Assembly (NCBI GenBank): GCA_021234155.1
Contig: JAJEKV010000023.1
Location: forward strand, 3,524,801-3,588,800
Direction of reading: 5' to 3'
Origin: Isoetes taiwanensis
Taxonomy: Eukaryota; Streptophyta; Lycopodiopsida; Isoetales; Isoetaceae
DNA length: 64,000 bases
A program made the translations under genes and the position numbers. Every line of letters begins with the position of its first letter. Position 1 is the stretch's first letter. This document shows positions 25,572-39,394 of the stretch, piece after piece. The notes under the pieces are model-generated. The model searched no databases, was not told the origin of the DNA, and was given only the letters and a program-made list of their open reading frames with translations.

Positions 25572-28500
25572 GTAGATGCGGAGGTCTTAGAATAGTGGTC
25601 CGGAATATAAACAGACTCACCATTGATAAGGTAATTAGTATGCGTATACCCCAGATAATGTTGATGTTATTTGTTTTGTAGAAACAAAAAAGAACATGAT
25701 TTGTATGCTTTACCGACATTGAAGGCTTTGATATGATTTATTCAGTTTATAATAAAAAAGATTTAAAGATGGAGACACAGGAATGGAGGAGTAGTGTGTT
25801 ATATCGCATCGCTTTTTAGAGATTTGATACAAGGTGTTAGAAAAGACAAAAATAATCAGTATATTTGGCTTGAATTGAAAGGTTATCATGCTTTTGTACT
25901 ATATGGTTATTTGTTATTTTGCTCCCGTGACATAAGAAAATATACACAGAGACAGATGTTTTCTAGTGATGACTTGTTCTTTGCATTGAGCAAGATATTA
26001 TGTATTACTGTGAAAAGGTTGGTGATCCTAGCAGAGATTTCAACGGAAGGACCGGTGCCTACAAGTCGCTTTCATAATAGAAATAAAGATCCATTGTGGT
26101 TAGAATCTATGAGTGATGATGAGCTGAAGTTATATGGCAAGAAGAGGGATTCTAAGGATCATATAGTGACTAAATCGGTAGGCAATTTCTCAAACATGTG
26201 TAGCAAAGACAAACCTCATGATCCGTAATGGATTAAGCAGGTTCCCGCATTAACTTTAAAGAATACATGCGAGCTAGAAGGCCAAGCTGGGACTATCCGG
26301 CAATGGCGAGGAGACTCGAAGGATATTAGATTTTGTAGTCGCTGATGAAGAGCTTGAATCGATCACAGCCCGATTGTCTTTAGTCTACTGACCAGCCATC
26401 CTCGGTTGTTTTCCCATTGCGTAAGCCTCCTATGTTAAGGCCATTGTTACATGCCAACTATCAAGCCCGGTTGAATTGAAAGTATCTTGTTTGCATTGGG
26501 ATGGGATTTGGCCAATATAAGTAAGCAATTGCACACGGTGTTGAAGAGGCAAAGACAAGAGACGCTCACATCTCATAGAGTCAGAAGGGTTTACCATGCA
26601 AATCTTGGTTTGACCAGGAATGCCGTGAGGCAAAAATTCAGATGGAAGAAAAGTGGTTTGAGGATAAAGACTCATTTAAGCATCAATATAAGCGCATTGT
26701 GCGAGCGATTTAAGAAAATCGGCAACAACTTTAATATGCTCACTTAAAAAACCTTTTGGAATCGGCAAAGAATAAACAATATCCTTATGATATTTGAGAC
26801 ATACTTAGATGTGACTAAAAAAGCCAAAAGGTACTCTTTGGAATGCTCTATCTAAGAAAGAATTTTAAATATTTTGATCAGGTGTTCTTTATCTTAACTT
26901 TGAATATTAATGTGTCCTTGACTTTTATTTGACTTTTGTACTAGTTTTAATGAAAATAAAATGAGAAAGTACCCAATGATGTATTTTGGGTGTTCCAAAG
27001 ACATGCTTTTACCCACATGTTATTAATCTATATCATAGTGCGCATATTCCCAATGAGGGAGGGAGTATAAGGTCGAATCGGGTTACGTAAGAGGAGGTGG
27101 CAGAGGGTAGCTTATTTTGGCTAATGGAAAAGCACATGATGTCTTTTGGATTAAGCGCAGCATCTAAAATGGGCAGGTACTTGTATCCATCCTTTAGTGG
27201 CAAGAATGTTTTACACCGGCTAGAGACGTGGGTTCCACTTTTGATTGGTGTCTAACAGGGTGGTTCCCATATATAAAGGTGTGGGTGCAGGCATGATGCA
27301 AACAATTATCGAACCATTATGGTAAGTAGTCTATTTTCTAAGCTTTTGCTACTATCTTAGAAAAAGATAAGTATTTGGGCAGAGCACAATCAAAAGCGCA
27401 GAAAGTCACAAGCGTGTTTTAGAGCGTGAAGGGCTACTTTAGACCATCTATTAGTGTTAAAAACTATATTTGACATGGTTAAAGGCACTAAAAAACCAGT
27501 TTACATGGCATTTGTAGACTTTAAAAAGCATTTGATAAGGTGCCACGACCAATTGTGGGAAAGATTGATAAGTTGAAGGTGCCCAAGGAGCTTAGAGATG
27601 CAAAATGGAGTTCTGTATGAAAAAGTGCTTGTGCAATTATCTTTACCATTTTCATTGATATCCGTGACCATGTTGAAAGTAATCTTGGGGTCAAACAGGG
27701 ATGTCCACCATCCCCACATTGTTTGGACTTTTTATTGATGGTTTAGAGGATTGGTTGCTTAAGAACTGCCTGTGAGGCATGGAAATACATGGATATGTGA
27801 TCCGGGCTGTTAATGTATGCAGATGATGTAGCTTGGCTTTTGCACGCCTAAGGATCATATGCAAAAACACTTGGAAGGCTTGGTATTGATTTTGTGATCA
27901 AACAGTATGCGTGAACCCTCAAAAACGGAGCATTATGATTGTAGGAGCACTTAAACAAGAACCCATCTTCAGATATAAGGGAGTTTGTATATATGATTCA
28001 TATAAATATTTGGGCCTTGTATTTAAAGTGTGAACCATAGATGGAATGCATGCATCACACAACTTAATTGATGGAGGACAAGGGCTTTTATATGCATTGC
28101 AAGAGCATGTGTAGAGAACACACCTTGGTCATGGAATCTTAAGGTGAGACTCCTTTCAAATACTTTAGCAAAGAGCGTGAGGTCTTATATGGATGTAAAA
28201 TTTGGGGACCAAAAGCCTACAATGCTTATGGATGATATTGAGCGTGTCTTAAAAGTTTTTGAGGATTGGAATTAGAGTTAAAGCCCAAAACCTCACTCTA
28301 TGATGTTAAAGGTATCGTGTCTCATGCCTTTGGAAGGGGAAGCGATCCTAGATGCATTACGATTTTAAGAAGGTGTTACTCATGGATGACACTAGAATTA
28401 ATGTAGGGCCTTTGCCAGCCGCCAAGGAGAATGGTTTGTTTCAAGATGTCAAGAAGGGCCCAATAAATGGGATATACAATGGGATGAAGTGGTCTCAAGA

Positions 28501-29010
28501 AAATCTGATTTAAGACAATGGATATCCAGTGAAGGTAGATAAGAAGATGTGGTCACGTACCAAGACCAAAATGATTTTGTATAAGCAGCACATTAACCCC
28601 ACATTGAAATGGCAAAGGCAATCAAGGAAAATATTTCATCCAAAAAAGACATGCATCATTTGGTGTGGATCTCGGGCTTAGTTCACATCATTTAGGTGTG
28701 GAAGTGGGTGATGGGGACATATTATTCCTAGAGATCAAAGATATTGTAAATATATGTAAAAGATAAAGTAGAGGATGAGGATCATGCATTGCTCGATGTC
28801 GCATACAATGTATTACGTGATAAGTCAAATATACCACGGGCGACCCCGCCAACTTTTCACCCTAAATGGGGATATATCGGGGAAGTATTTGATTGAGCTT
28901 TACAAAGATAGAGAAGTTTTACGCATAATCATAATGTTAGACATGTTTTGAGTGAGAGTGATGAGCCAGATGAGGACCCGTAAACTCATCTATTTTACAA
29001 TGACATTTAA
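25572..29010 (+). pseudogene. LINE F2 ORF2: endonuclease-reverse transcriptase, MITE-interrupted and frameshifted
   Basis: Order of pieces: INRLTIDKVIS (about 25,610-25,640), ICFVETK, QGVRKDKNNQYIWLELKGYH (25,830-25,890), NGLSRFP-like sequence, the MITE (26,801-27,014), ANGKAHDV (about 27,125), LDHLLVLKT, FVDFKKHLIR at motif A, a motif B remnant near 27,690, and an intact YADD near 27,815-27,830 followed by FLCLH-like noise. The C-terminus ends ESDEPDED ... LFYNDI at 29,010. The partner copy breaks elsewhere. Confidence 0.82.
26801..27014. mobile_element. MITE in LINE F2, copy 1 (left half scrambled)
   Basis: The right end ACATGCTTTTACCC (27,001-27,014) and its following ACAT match the MITE at 57,931-58,251, as does the inner TTTATCTTAACTTTGAATATT part. 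The left end is not recognisable. Because both 30-kb copies carry it, it inserted before the duplication. Confidence 0.65.
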
Positions 29011-29014
29011 AATT

Positions 29015-29117
29015 GTCGCCTAACAGGCCTTCAGGCCTCCCATAGACGTAATACATTTTCTTTCTTCTTCTTCTTTCTTCTTCTTTCTTCTTCTTTCTTT
29101 TCTTTCTTTCTCTCTCA
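29015..29117 (+). promoter_or_regulatory. LINE F2 3' stem-loop and TTC-rich tail
   Basis: GTC...TAACAGGCCT and AGGCCTCC...AGAC pair around a short loop (29,015-29,052), then GTAATACA and a TTC/TTTC-rich tail ending in TCTCTC (29,057-29,117). In the other copy the tail is pure (TTTC)n. Confidence 0.7.
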
Positions 29118-30666
29118 AATTACGATCGAAATTTTTTTGTTCTACGGATACGTACAGTATAAAATTGACAGAGTAGCCTTAGAGAAGATCAGATGAGCTT
29201 TCCTCGAGCTCAACAATGCGCTTCGAAAGGCTTTTCCCTTCCCTACCGGATTTTTTCCTCCAATTTGATTTTTGTCAAGCATTCTATATGGAGTACCTTC
29301 ATATTCAATCTTCAAAATAACATATATGGATATTTTAGTTCATCTTCCCGCCATTCCCCACTCTACTTGATTTCTAAAGTCCATTCCATACTACAATTGC
29401 ATTAAGTTAATCTTGATATAACGGCGTTGCATACCTCCCATTCTATATAAAGAAAAGACCTTTTAGCGCATTACGGGGTGAAAGCCTGCCGTCTCTTGGC
29501 GTGGAGGCATGCACGACCAATTCTGTAAAATCTTTCACTCAACGTGATGGCGAGGTTAGAAGAAATTGGCGGGAAAAAGGGAGAATCATGAGTAGAATGA
29601 AAGGTGCAAGTAAAATATGAGAATCGCGGTGAAACTCAAAATCGCGGTAAGAATCATGAGCGATAGGTAAAAAATCTGAGCCCGGAGAGTTTGAGCCCAT
29701 TCCACAAATTTAATTAACGATACGTAAAATGTTGCCCATTGGCGCAACATATGGTTAGCTCAATTGGCCCTAAATTTCTTCTAACACCTTTTCTACGTTA
29801 ACATTTAACCCTAAGATAATGTTTGAAAAGGCATTTATCAATCTTGTTAATTTGGAAGTTCGGCGTGGTGGAAAAAGTTTTGGATTTTTTTAGAGGGTGA
29901 TTTCCTATGATTGTTGGGTTTTAGTGGTAGAAAAAATTTTTGTCGTTCTTCCAAAAATGGGAACATTTTGTTTTTCTTATGTTTTTTGGCGGGGTTCTTG
30001 AACCCGATCCATCATCTCGACATGCATGCCCATTGAATGATGGCGGGTGGTAAGCTACCTTGATTTTTATCTCGCTTGATTCGTGAGCCTTATTACGTGT
30101 TTATAAATTTTGAAGCGTTTTGGTTTCTGGCTTTCAAAACTATTGAGTTTTGAGGTGATTGTATTTGCTTCTTGAATTATTATGGCGACTCGATTCTTTG
30201 GTGCATAAGTTTGTCTCTATCGGTGGCAAATGTCTTCTTACAAGAGTTCATAGCTTCCCAATTCTATTTATCCCGATGCTCTCAGGTTAAATTTCATAAT
30301 TCTTTAAAATCCGGAAAAATATTTGGGTATGATTTGGAATTTCGTTTTGGATATAGATATCTTTAAGGCGGTATAGATTTGGGCTTCAAAATGGCAAAAT
30401 TTTCCCTAAAATTGGCGAGGATTGGCGGTACCAAGTTTGCAAAACCTTGGAGATCAAGGGGTGTCGAGGCAAAAGTCTTTGCTTTGGGCTATCAAAAGGT
30501 TTAGGGTTCGATGGATGACTACAAGGTGAGCAGTGTAAACTTGGAAAATCAAGCATTTTTATTTGGTTGAGCTTATTGACTAGGAAATTTGGGCGTTCCC
30601 TTAGTGCAAAAGGCTGTGTTGGTATGTTTACCCAAATACCGGTGTTTCTAAATGGTTGCATTGTGC
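29118..30666. other. Trailer and unique spacer between the two 30-kb copies
   Basis: 29,118-29,190 is a damaged form of the array trailer. To 29,400 the sequence matches 60,481-60,685. From 29,401 to 30,666 I find no match elsewhere in the window, so the boundary between the repeat copies lies here. No gene is recognised. Confidence 0.6.
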
Positions 30667-32057
30667 TTCTAAACATATTCTATGACTTATTAGAGGGCTA
30701 TTTCGGATTGTTTACCTCTGAGGAGTTTGAGTTTTCAAGCCAAGGCTGAATTTGAGCTCTCAACAATGGACAACGGTGATTTTATTTCCCTCTTGACAAG
30801 ACCCATGTTACGCTTTATATCTTTGCGGGATGTCCTTTTCCATATTGCATAGAATAAACTATGATTTATCTTCATCTTTTATTGATCATTATAGTATTTT
30901 ATTTGGTTATATGGTTGCCTACCCTTATTTTTAAAAGCGACACCTTGGAGGAAAAAAAATTACTTGGCATTTCACAGTTTTTAGTGGTGATCCATATACA
31001 CATCTATGGCGTAATCTTTGGGATGTTACACTTCTATTGTTTACAGTCTTTGAAAATGGAATCACGGGCAATACTTAATCTTTGTTGGATGGGATAAAAG
31101 GCTGTTTTGCAAGGCGGGAAATATAATCTACGCGATGTTAATTTATGCATAATCTTGTAACAATTGTGTTTTCTTTAAAAGATGCGTTTATGGTTAAAAT
31201 TTTGATTTCTAAATCTCGTTTATGCTTAAATAAATCGTCTTTGTGGAAAATGATGCAAAAGGATATATGTATGGCCAATGGCCTAGCATAAATGAGATAA
31301 TATATGATCTCGGAGGAATACATTGAACCTAGACAAGTTTCCTTTTGCCATGCAAATGTACATTAGCCCGATTCGATTATTCTTGATGAATGGCTTCCAT
31401 TCTATAGCTTTATTGAACCAATTTTTTGTGGGGAGTGATTTCCTCGTTTTGGAGCTCTACTTATGCCTTGCAATGGAGCATACACAAATTTCTCTCCTCC
31501 TCGCGAGTTCGGATCTATCAAATCCGAAATGCCCCTTTACACACCATTCAGCTGCAGTTAATGGAAGAAATTCCCTGCATTTGACAGTAACTTGCTCATA
31601 GTTTGCTTTCTTCATGTTGCTCTGTGAGTAAGCTGAAGCTGTGCTCTGTTTCTAATCATAAATAATGATGTTTTGGTGTGGATTCGACTCACGTAGTGCA
31701 GTAAAATGCCATATTTCTCAAGTTTTGTCCACTATTTACTTTTCTAAATCTTTTAGATCTAAACATCGAGAATGTCTAGGCGGTTCATTTGCAAGTATGC
31801 GGCGGAAATATCTTCCTTTACGGGGAACTTTTACGGGGCCCCATTGAAAAAGATGCGAGAAAGAGTACTGTTGCTTAAAACTAGAGGATTAGGCCATTTT
31901 TTGTGTGGTAATAAGATTCGGAGTCTACGTAGAGAATATTTAACCACTATCTCCAATTAATCTTTTGTTATATCTTGGTCATGTAAAACATTTCATGAAT
32001 CCCAGAGATATCTGAGGTTCTTATTCAAATGTTACTTTTGTTATTTATTAATTAACA
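30667..32057. other. Non-coding flank, copy 2
   Basis: Counterpart of 1-1,389. GCTG in copy 1 often reads CTTTG or CTTG here, and CAG often reads CGG or CGAG. No gene is seen. Confidence 0.6.
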
Positions 32058-32340
32058 ATGCACGATTTATTTAAGTAGAATCTCACGGTTGTGTGAATGG
32101 TTATATCCAATGGTTATTTGGGGCTCTTATTGGGACAAGCGGCAATAGTACACTTTTTTCCTTCATATGACGTCAAAGCTGCTTTTGCAAATCTTGAGCT
32201 TCGGGAGGACCCTCAGTTCGAAAATTGACAATGGAATTGTTGTTCTTTGATGACCAAAGGTGTTCGCCATAGAATTGATCATCTAGCATAAAAGCGGAAA
32301 TCACGGTAGATCTTTAACATTGCAAGCACTCTATGTGAAG
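32058..32340 (+). pseudogene. GGT first exon, copy 2 (damaged)
   Basis: Starts ATGCACGATTTATTTAAG and follows the exon at 1,390 base for base apart from small changes, nearly all at CAG, CTG or GCTG. Examples are CAGATT to CGATT, ACAGCAATAG to AGCGGCAATAG, and GTTGCTGATGAC to GTTCTTTGATGAC. The frame is lost. If these are base-calling errors the exon may be intact in the plant; if real, this copy is a pseudogene. Confidence 0.65.
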
Positions 32341-32639
32341 GTGTAGTCAATCTTGAATACCTCACTTAATCGTTCCCGTCTTAACATTAGCTAACCAAGC
32401 TGAAATCTTCGGGTTTGTTCTTTAAAATGCACCTTCATAACCTGCGGTATAATAATATCGGTGCAATAATTGGAGCCGCGAAATTTTACTGATGCCATGA
32501 TCGACCTTATAATGATCATTTATGGCTATAACAAATGGCTCTTAGTTAATTCAATTATATTCTGAGACAAAGCGATGAGATACAAAGCTCCATGTGTTGA
32601 ACATCCGGCATTTGCGGTTCATTCATTTCATTATAACAG

Positions 32640-34770
32640 CCCATCGAAGGAGACAAATGCGGTACCTTACCGAACATCGAGGGGAGATGTTGGCTGCTGG
32701 ACACTCATCCTCCGAACCTTTTGGTGTGAAGTGCTTGAAGGCCAGCCCGACCCTACGGGGACATCACACAGGGCGGTGGGAGCGATGCTGCGGCGGCTCT
32801 ATGACCCGCCGAGGGGCGCGTCGCATATACCCCCAGGGGATGGCCCCCCATTGGTTCGTGGAGGGAGAATGTTAGGAGGGCAGCTGCTTGGTGGCTAATG
32901 GGGGCGGTGACCTCGATAGTATCTGGTAGGAGTTACTCAAATGGGCCAGGCGTAGCTTGTCTTAGGTCCTCACTACCTGTTCAATGAGCATTGCGGGAAG
33001 GTCTCCCAGACAATGGACCATAAGCGGAGTTTGTTCCCATTCACAAAGGCGGGTGACCCACCTTTGTCGGCCAGTTTGGGGACGATCATGAGTCGATTCG
33101 GTATTTGCCAAAGTTGTTTGGCATTCTCGGCGGCGGTTGACCGGCTGGCGAGGCGGCCCGGATGTGCGAGCCCTCACTGCGGAAGGCGGGCTTTAGACCC
33201 GCCCTCAGCGATTGACCATATCTTCACTGCTGCGCGGGCGATTGAAGGCGGGTAGGAATCATCGGCGGGACTTGTATTCTTTGCTTTGTGGACTTAGCGA
33301 AGGCTTTTGATCTGACGGTTCCGGGAAAAGGCGTAGGCTAGACTTCGTCATTTGGGGCTCCGCTGCACATGCGAGAATGCCATATCTGAGTTGTATGAGA
33401 GTTGTTTTGGCGGGGATCGGCCGGCAGACAAGCATTCACAGTAGTATCGGGTCGGCGGGGTTGCCCCTCTCGCCAACACTTTTGGCCTCTACATTGTCGG
33501 TTAGAGCCACGGCTTCTGCGAGCATGGGGGATGGCACTCTGACTTTTGCACCGGGTCATCCGCCCGGCTCATCTATCGCGGGGCGATGTTGGCTGGCGGC
33601 TCACACCCGAAGCTATCGGTCTCACACGGATGCCCCTAGACACATTTTTGTCGGGCCCTACGGAACATGCTTGGCGTGAATCTGGCCAAGACCCGGGGTG
33701 GTTCTCATATCCTCTTCCGTCACCCATGCCTCACGCACTCACATGTCGGGGGGACACGGTAAAGGGCGTCAGCCCACCTACAAAGTACCTAGGGGTGGAG
33801 TTCCCCTCCTACCTCTGGCGGGGGCGTCTATCTTGCGGGTGACAGCCAGTGAAGGCACATGCCATGAGAACAACTTGATCCGAGGCGGAGCTCTATGATT
33901 GGGGCCATCGGTCACATCTGTTCGCACCGTGGAGTGAACTGCCTGCTGAGGTTAGGAGGTTTGGGGGCGGTCGTCTCTTTGGCGACTGGAATGACTTGGA
34001 GCAGGTGCAGAAGGCATTTTAGCGGGCACTTGGGGTGAAACCTTCAGTCCCCTATCGGATTGCGCTGCAGGAAGCTGGATTCTTTGCCGGCACGGCTTGT
34101 ATGATAGACACATGTCGTCTATTTTGAAAGTGGTTACTATGGGTGATGCTTCGGCTCACCGGCTTACACTTGTGGCAATGGGTCATAAATGCTTAGGGCT
34201 GTTGGAGGGTAAGAGATGATCGGTGGTTCGCCCGGATGGAGCGTCACGGGGAACACCCGGATCGCGCAGGTGGACCGCGGCCCGATCGTGGCGACTGGGC
34301 GGAGTACCTAGGCAGCTTGTTTCCTTGGCAAGCTCACGGGACCGGGCTCTAGAGAGGCAAACGGCCCATTACAAGGAGCACATCAACCCCGTGTTAGCCC
34401 GGGGCCTGGCTCTACTGGTTCCCGGTGCCCCTGGCGGAACTCATTGCCTCCATTCGCCTGAGGTGCCCACCATCGCCTTCTTTTCCCGAGGCAGGCGGGT
34501 GGATTGGGGCCGGGCTCTGGCGGTCTTTGTCAAGCGGGTGCCATTGAGGATGAGTCTCACACTTTCGAGTTGCCCGGTGATTCAGTCGGTCCGGGTGAAT
34601 CGGCTCCCTTAATGCTGTTGGGACTTGCCCTTACATTTCTTTGATGAACACTGCCCGGAGTCGATCGTGCCACGGTGTTATTCGGGAGAAATCTTGGACC
34701 TGCGAGGTCACCTTTACTTACTTTGGTGCTCGGCGATTAGGCACTACGGGTCTCGGTGCATGGTAGCTAT
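32640..34770 (+). mobile_element. GC-rich LINE remnant, copy 2
   Basis: Counterpart of 1,970-4,125 with the same RT blocks: AGFRP...AIDHIF (about 33,190-33,230), LPLSPTLLA (about 33,460), a damaged motif C (about 33,575-33,590), and PTYKVPRGGV / YLGVEF (about 33,780) in shifted frames. More indels than copy 1. Confidence 0.8.
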
Positions 34771-35789
34771 ATATTTGGGTGTTTACGCATTTTTATATGT
34801 TAGGACGGTTTGTCGGCGGTGATTCGCGCGCGGTTTTTCGAAAACCCTTGGTAGGAATTTTTTTTAATCCAAAGGGCGGTAATCAGCTAGCTGCGTTTTT
34901 GTATTGGGTCCCCATAGGCCAGATTGGTCTCGTGGGCGATAAAAGTACCTTCCTTCTTTACTTCCTTCTATGTTAAACTCTAGCCTTGTGCATAGATACG
35001 CATGCATGAAAATATAAAGGGAAAGTTGCATGCTTGATTGATGAGAAGAGGGGTTCGTTGTTTGTAAATCATTAAAAGCAGGTCTTGATATCTAGGCCAT
35101 CTTTTCAATTTGTGTGATTTTGGGTTTAAAACTATGCTATATATAAGCTTAGCGGGGCATAATTTGCTGGCGTGACTTGCTGCTCCCTTTTATTTGGAAC
35201 AAAACCCTCCCTTTTATTTGTACAAGACCCTGCAATCATGACTGCATTGCAATTAGCTGCGTTACTGACAAATGTTGTTTGTGATGCAGGAGGGACAAAT
35301 TACCTTCTTTGAGCTGAATTTTTGACAATAGATGATAAAATTTTTAAGGCAATGAAGATCACGAAGCGAGTGCAAACCATATGATTTAGCAATGGCCGTT
35401 CTTATGTGTTTAGGCACATGTTAGGTCCATGTTGTTATCTGAGAACACATGTTCTCTAAAATCTACTAGATGTCTCTTCTAAAACTATGCCTTTTAGATT
35501 GGCGAGATCGAGAATGAAAACCATCCCATCTTCAAGTTTCTTCAAATCGATGAAATGCTAGAACTAAAAGGGTGATTCTTAAAATGAAACAATATGGAAT
35601 CTAGCACACCTCTATTTTAAATTTAGCCAACGTTTTTAGAACATTTATCAATTTTATTGAATTTTAAAAGTTTTTGCAACGTTACACCTATAGTTCTTTG
35701 CAACCTTAACACTACCCAATGAGTTATCTTTTGCAACTTTACTCCCACGATTCTATCATCCTACCTTTCCAACCTTACACCTTCGATGA

Positions 35790-35948
35790 AATATCCTTAA
35801 ACAACCTTTGACTAACATTGCTAATATATTTAACTTGAATACATATTGTGAAGATAAGTCCTAATTGAGATATCCCTTAGCCAACCTTTGGTGACATTGT
35901 TAACAAACTTTTAACATGAATACTATTGTGAATATAGGTCCTCATTTG
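35790..35948. repeat. Tandem duplication, 2 x about 80 bp, copy 2
   Basis: Same pair as 5,140-5,301. Confidence 0.7.
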
Positions 35949-37149
35949 GCATTGAAAGGTTGTATTTTATTTTCCCCTATTTCTTTAAACACGATGCTTC
36001 TTCACATGTATTCATAGTTCATAAAAATGTTCTCTACTCTATGCTTTAAAGGCATCTATCCTCCTTTAGCTCTTAGATACCTAAAATGCAAATGGATCAA
36101 TATCCTCTAAAATATTACGATGTCTCAACTTCTGCCCAAAGGCGCTCCCATGAAAGTTGGTATATGTGTGCCTTCTATGACAACTGTAACGTTTTAATCA
36201 TGTTAAGTTAGTAAATCACGTGATGCCATAGTGATTTCTTTGACCCAACAAAGAAGAAGCCATCTTTTATTATTATTAGAGTTACACATATCAAAATGAC
36301 TTTTTAGTGTCTATACTAATTGGATTTGCATTTTAGCACTCTATAGGATTTCATACCTCCATGATCACCATGGGCAATTGTTCCCACTATCATCTCCCAC
36401 CATCCCGATTTAAAACATACACCCGCCATCCCTAATTGTTAATTCTACATAACACAATACCAATACCAACAGAACAAAGTAGTATTGCGAAAAGAACTCA
36501 TTTAGAAGGAAATGTTAAGAAGCACTCAAAAGATTACTATATAAGTTCCTAATTATGGCCTTTTATGTTTTTTAATCTAAATAGAGTAATCATATCGGAA
36601 GGGAAATGACTTGCCCTCGGTGAGAGCTACAATACTAGACTCCTCTAAAAGATTACGGATCTTTCTACCAACTGGGTGATCTTTCTGCCAACTAGGTGAT
36701 ATCGGTTAAATAGAAATTTGAGTGTACAATTGCTTATATGGGTATTATTTGATTTGGAATACTATGCATTGTTTCACCAATATAAGCCCTCAAGCTTCGT
36801 GTTTGCATTGCTCTTTTCACGGAGGCCATCAATCTGTTATATTCTTTGTTCTATTATATTCATTGTTGTTTGTGCAAATTCATTTGCTTGATCTCCCTTT
36901 TCTTTTGGCTCCAAGCATGACTCTTCAGGGCACACTCTAAAACAACGGCATATTTGTCCTCTGGCGTCGGCAAAGGACAAAGGTAAAAGCCAAGATATAG
37001 AGACCTCTGGACTTTGAAGGGTAAATCTGTCTTCTTAGATGTCTTTGAGTAAAGTATGTTTGCTCATATTATATTGCATTCTACAACTTTCTTAATTATA
37101 ACATTAAGAGATTCCCAAACAAAAGGAGAAAGACTTCCATTCCACCAAT

Positions 37150-37345
37150 TCTTCTTATGGGAACAGTAATTGGATATAACTCTTCCTAGATCTTTAGCCA
37201 TAAGCCATTCTCTTTCTCTTACTTATGTACTTGGAGCATGATGGTGTAATATAACTCTTCTTAGATCTTTGGCAGCCATCCATTAAAATCAATTCTTTTG
37301 GCTAACATATCAACTTAGTATAGTAATTGTAATTTCTAACGTATT
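37150..37345. repeat. Tandem array of TTAGATCTTTGGCAGCCAT-type units, copy 2
   Basis: Shares units with 6,521-6,655 but has about 60 more bases, including an additional partial unit and CCATTAAAATC sequence absent from copy 1. Confidence 0.55.
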
Positions 37346-38330
37346 GTTTTTAAAATGCATGATACCCGTATTTATGTTAGTCTGGTTAATGCATAAAAAA
37401 CACTTTAGAGAACACATTTTGTGTAAAACTTGGGCGACCTAGGAATTGTGGAAAGAGATGCATCCAAGAGAAATATTTTGTCTAAATTGCATCAAAAGAA
37501 ATATTTTATCCACAAAAGTGGTTGTATCAAGTTGTTAATCTTGCAATGCAAAAAACACGACATTTAAAGTTGATTGAAACATTGAATGGCCTAGATGTAA
37601 TATTATTCCGTTATTAAAAAAATTGAGCCAATGTTGACCTTATACAGTGCACCTTATATAGAATTTTATTCAAGAACAAAACTGTTTGAAGCTTACGTTG
37701 ACAGATTTATAGAAATAACTATACTTCAAAAGGAAACAAACGACATAAATGGCATAATGGCAATGCGTAATAATAAAGCCCAAGATTTCTAGGATATGAA
37801 TGCACTTTAACTTGCTTCAATTTCCAATAGACTATTTAGCAGAATAGAATAATACTAGAATTCAACATTGTGTCTCACTCCATATTAAACCTTATCTCTT
37901 GTCATATAATACCAAAAAGTTCTGCATCCTCAATCATCACTTACATCACTTGCATCTTTTACATCACTTCTACCATTTCAATTCATAACAATTGTTGCCA
38001 AGACCATCAATCTCCAACTATAATACTATTGTTCCTGTAACATTACACCATAAAACTACCTCACAAACAAACATAATGCAACTACAAGATAACCACCCCT
38101 ACAAAAAACTGCTAAAGCCCGGCAAGGGCACCATAACTAGTACAAGTTAAGGTTTAGTTCTTAGCATTTAAGATAACAGAATTTATTAACAATCTCATTC
38201 GCACATAAAGGGTATTTTAGAATATGTTAATAATCTCATCCCTGCACAACTAGAAAGCAAAATGAACAGGTAAGGAGTTAAGAGTGCACAACGTACATAC
38301 ATTCTCCACAATGTAAAGAGCAACCTCCAT

Positions 38331-38332
<2 letters not shown>

Positions 38333-38409
<77 letters not shown>

Positions 38410-38411
38410 TC

Positions 38412-38452
<41 letters not shown>
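38333..38452. repeat. Compound microsatellite (TG)n-(AG)n, copy 2
   Basis: TG run to 38,400, then AG to 38,452 with an ATCTGG interruption near 38,410. The AG part is less than half as long as in copy 1. Confidence 0.97.
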
Positions 38453-39312
<860 letters not shown>

Positions 39313-39394
39313 AGAGAGAGAGAGAAATGAAATGAAATTGTATTATTACGTCTGTGAGACCGCCGAGGGCCTATGAGGCGTCAAACCCGATACA

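Larger units (their letters stand above)
24749..29056 (+). mobile_element. LINE F2, copy 1 (second element of the F1-F2 array)
   Basis: Plus-strand LINE beginning on the CT tail of F1. ORF1 24,804-25,571, ORF2 25,572-29,010 interrupted by a MITE, 3' stem-loop 29,015-29,052. The counterpart is 55,882-60,319. Related to B and H. Confidence 0.88.
34771..38330. other. AT-rich non-coding spacer, copy 2
   Basis: Counterpart of 4,126-7,600. Holds the 80-bp tandem pair (35,790-35,948) and an altered 68-bp tandem array (37,150-37,345). No gene is supported. Confidence 0.6.

Noticed and set aside
30667-38330. Methylcytosine deamination as cause of copy differences
   Set aside because: The changes at CAG/CTG are insertions, deletions and A-to-G next to C, not the expected C-to-T transitions.
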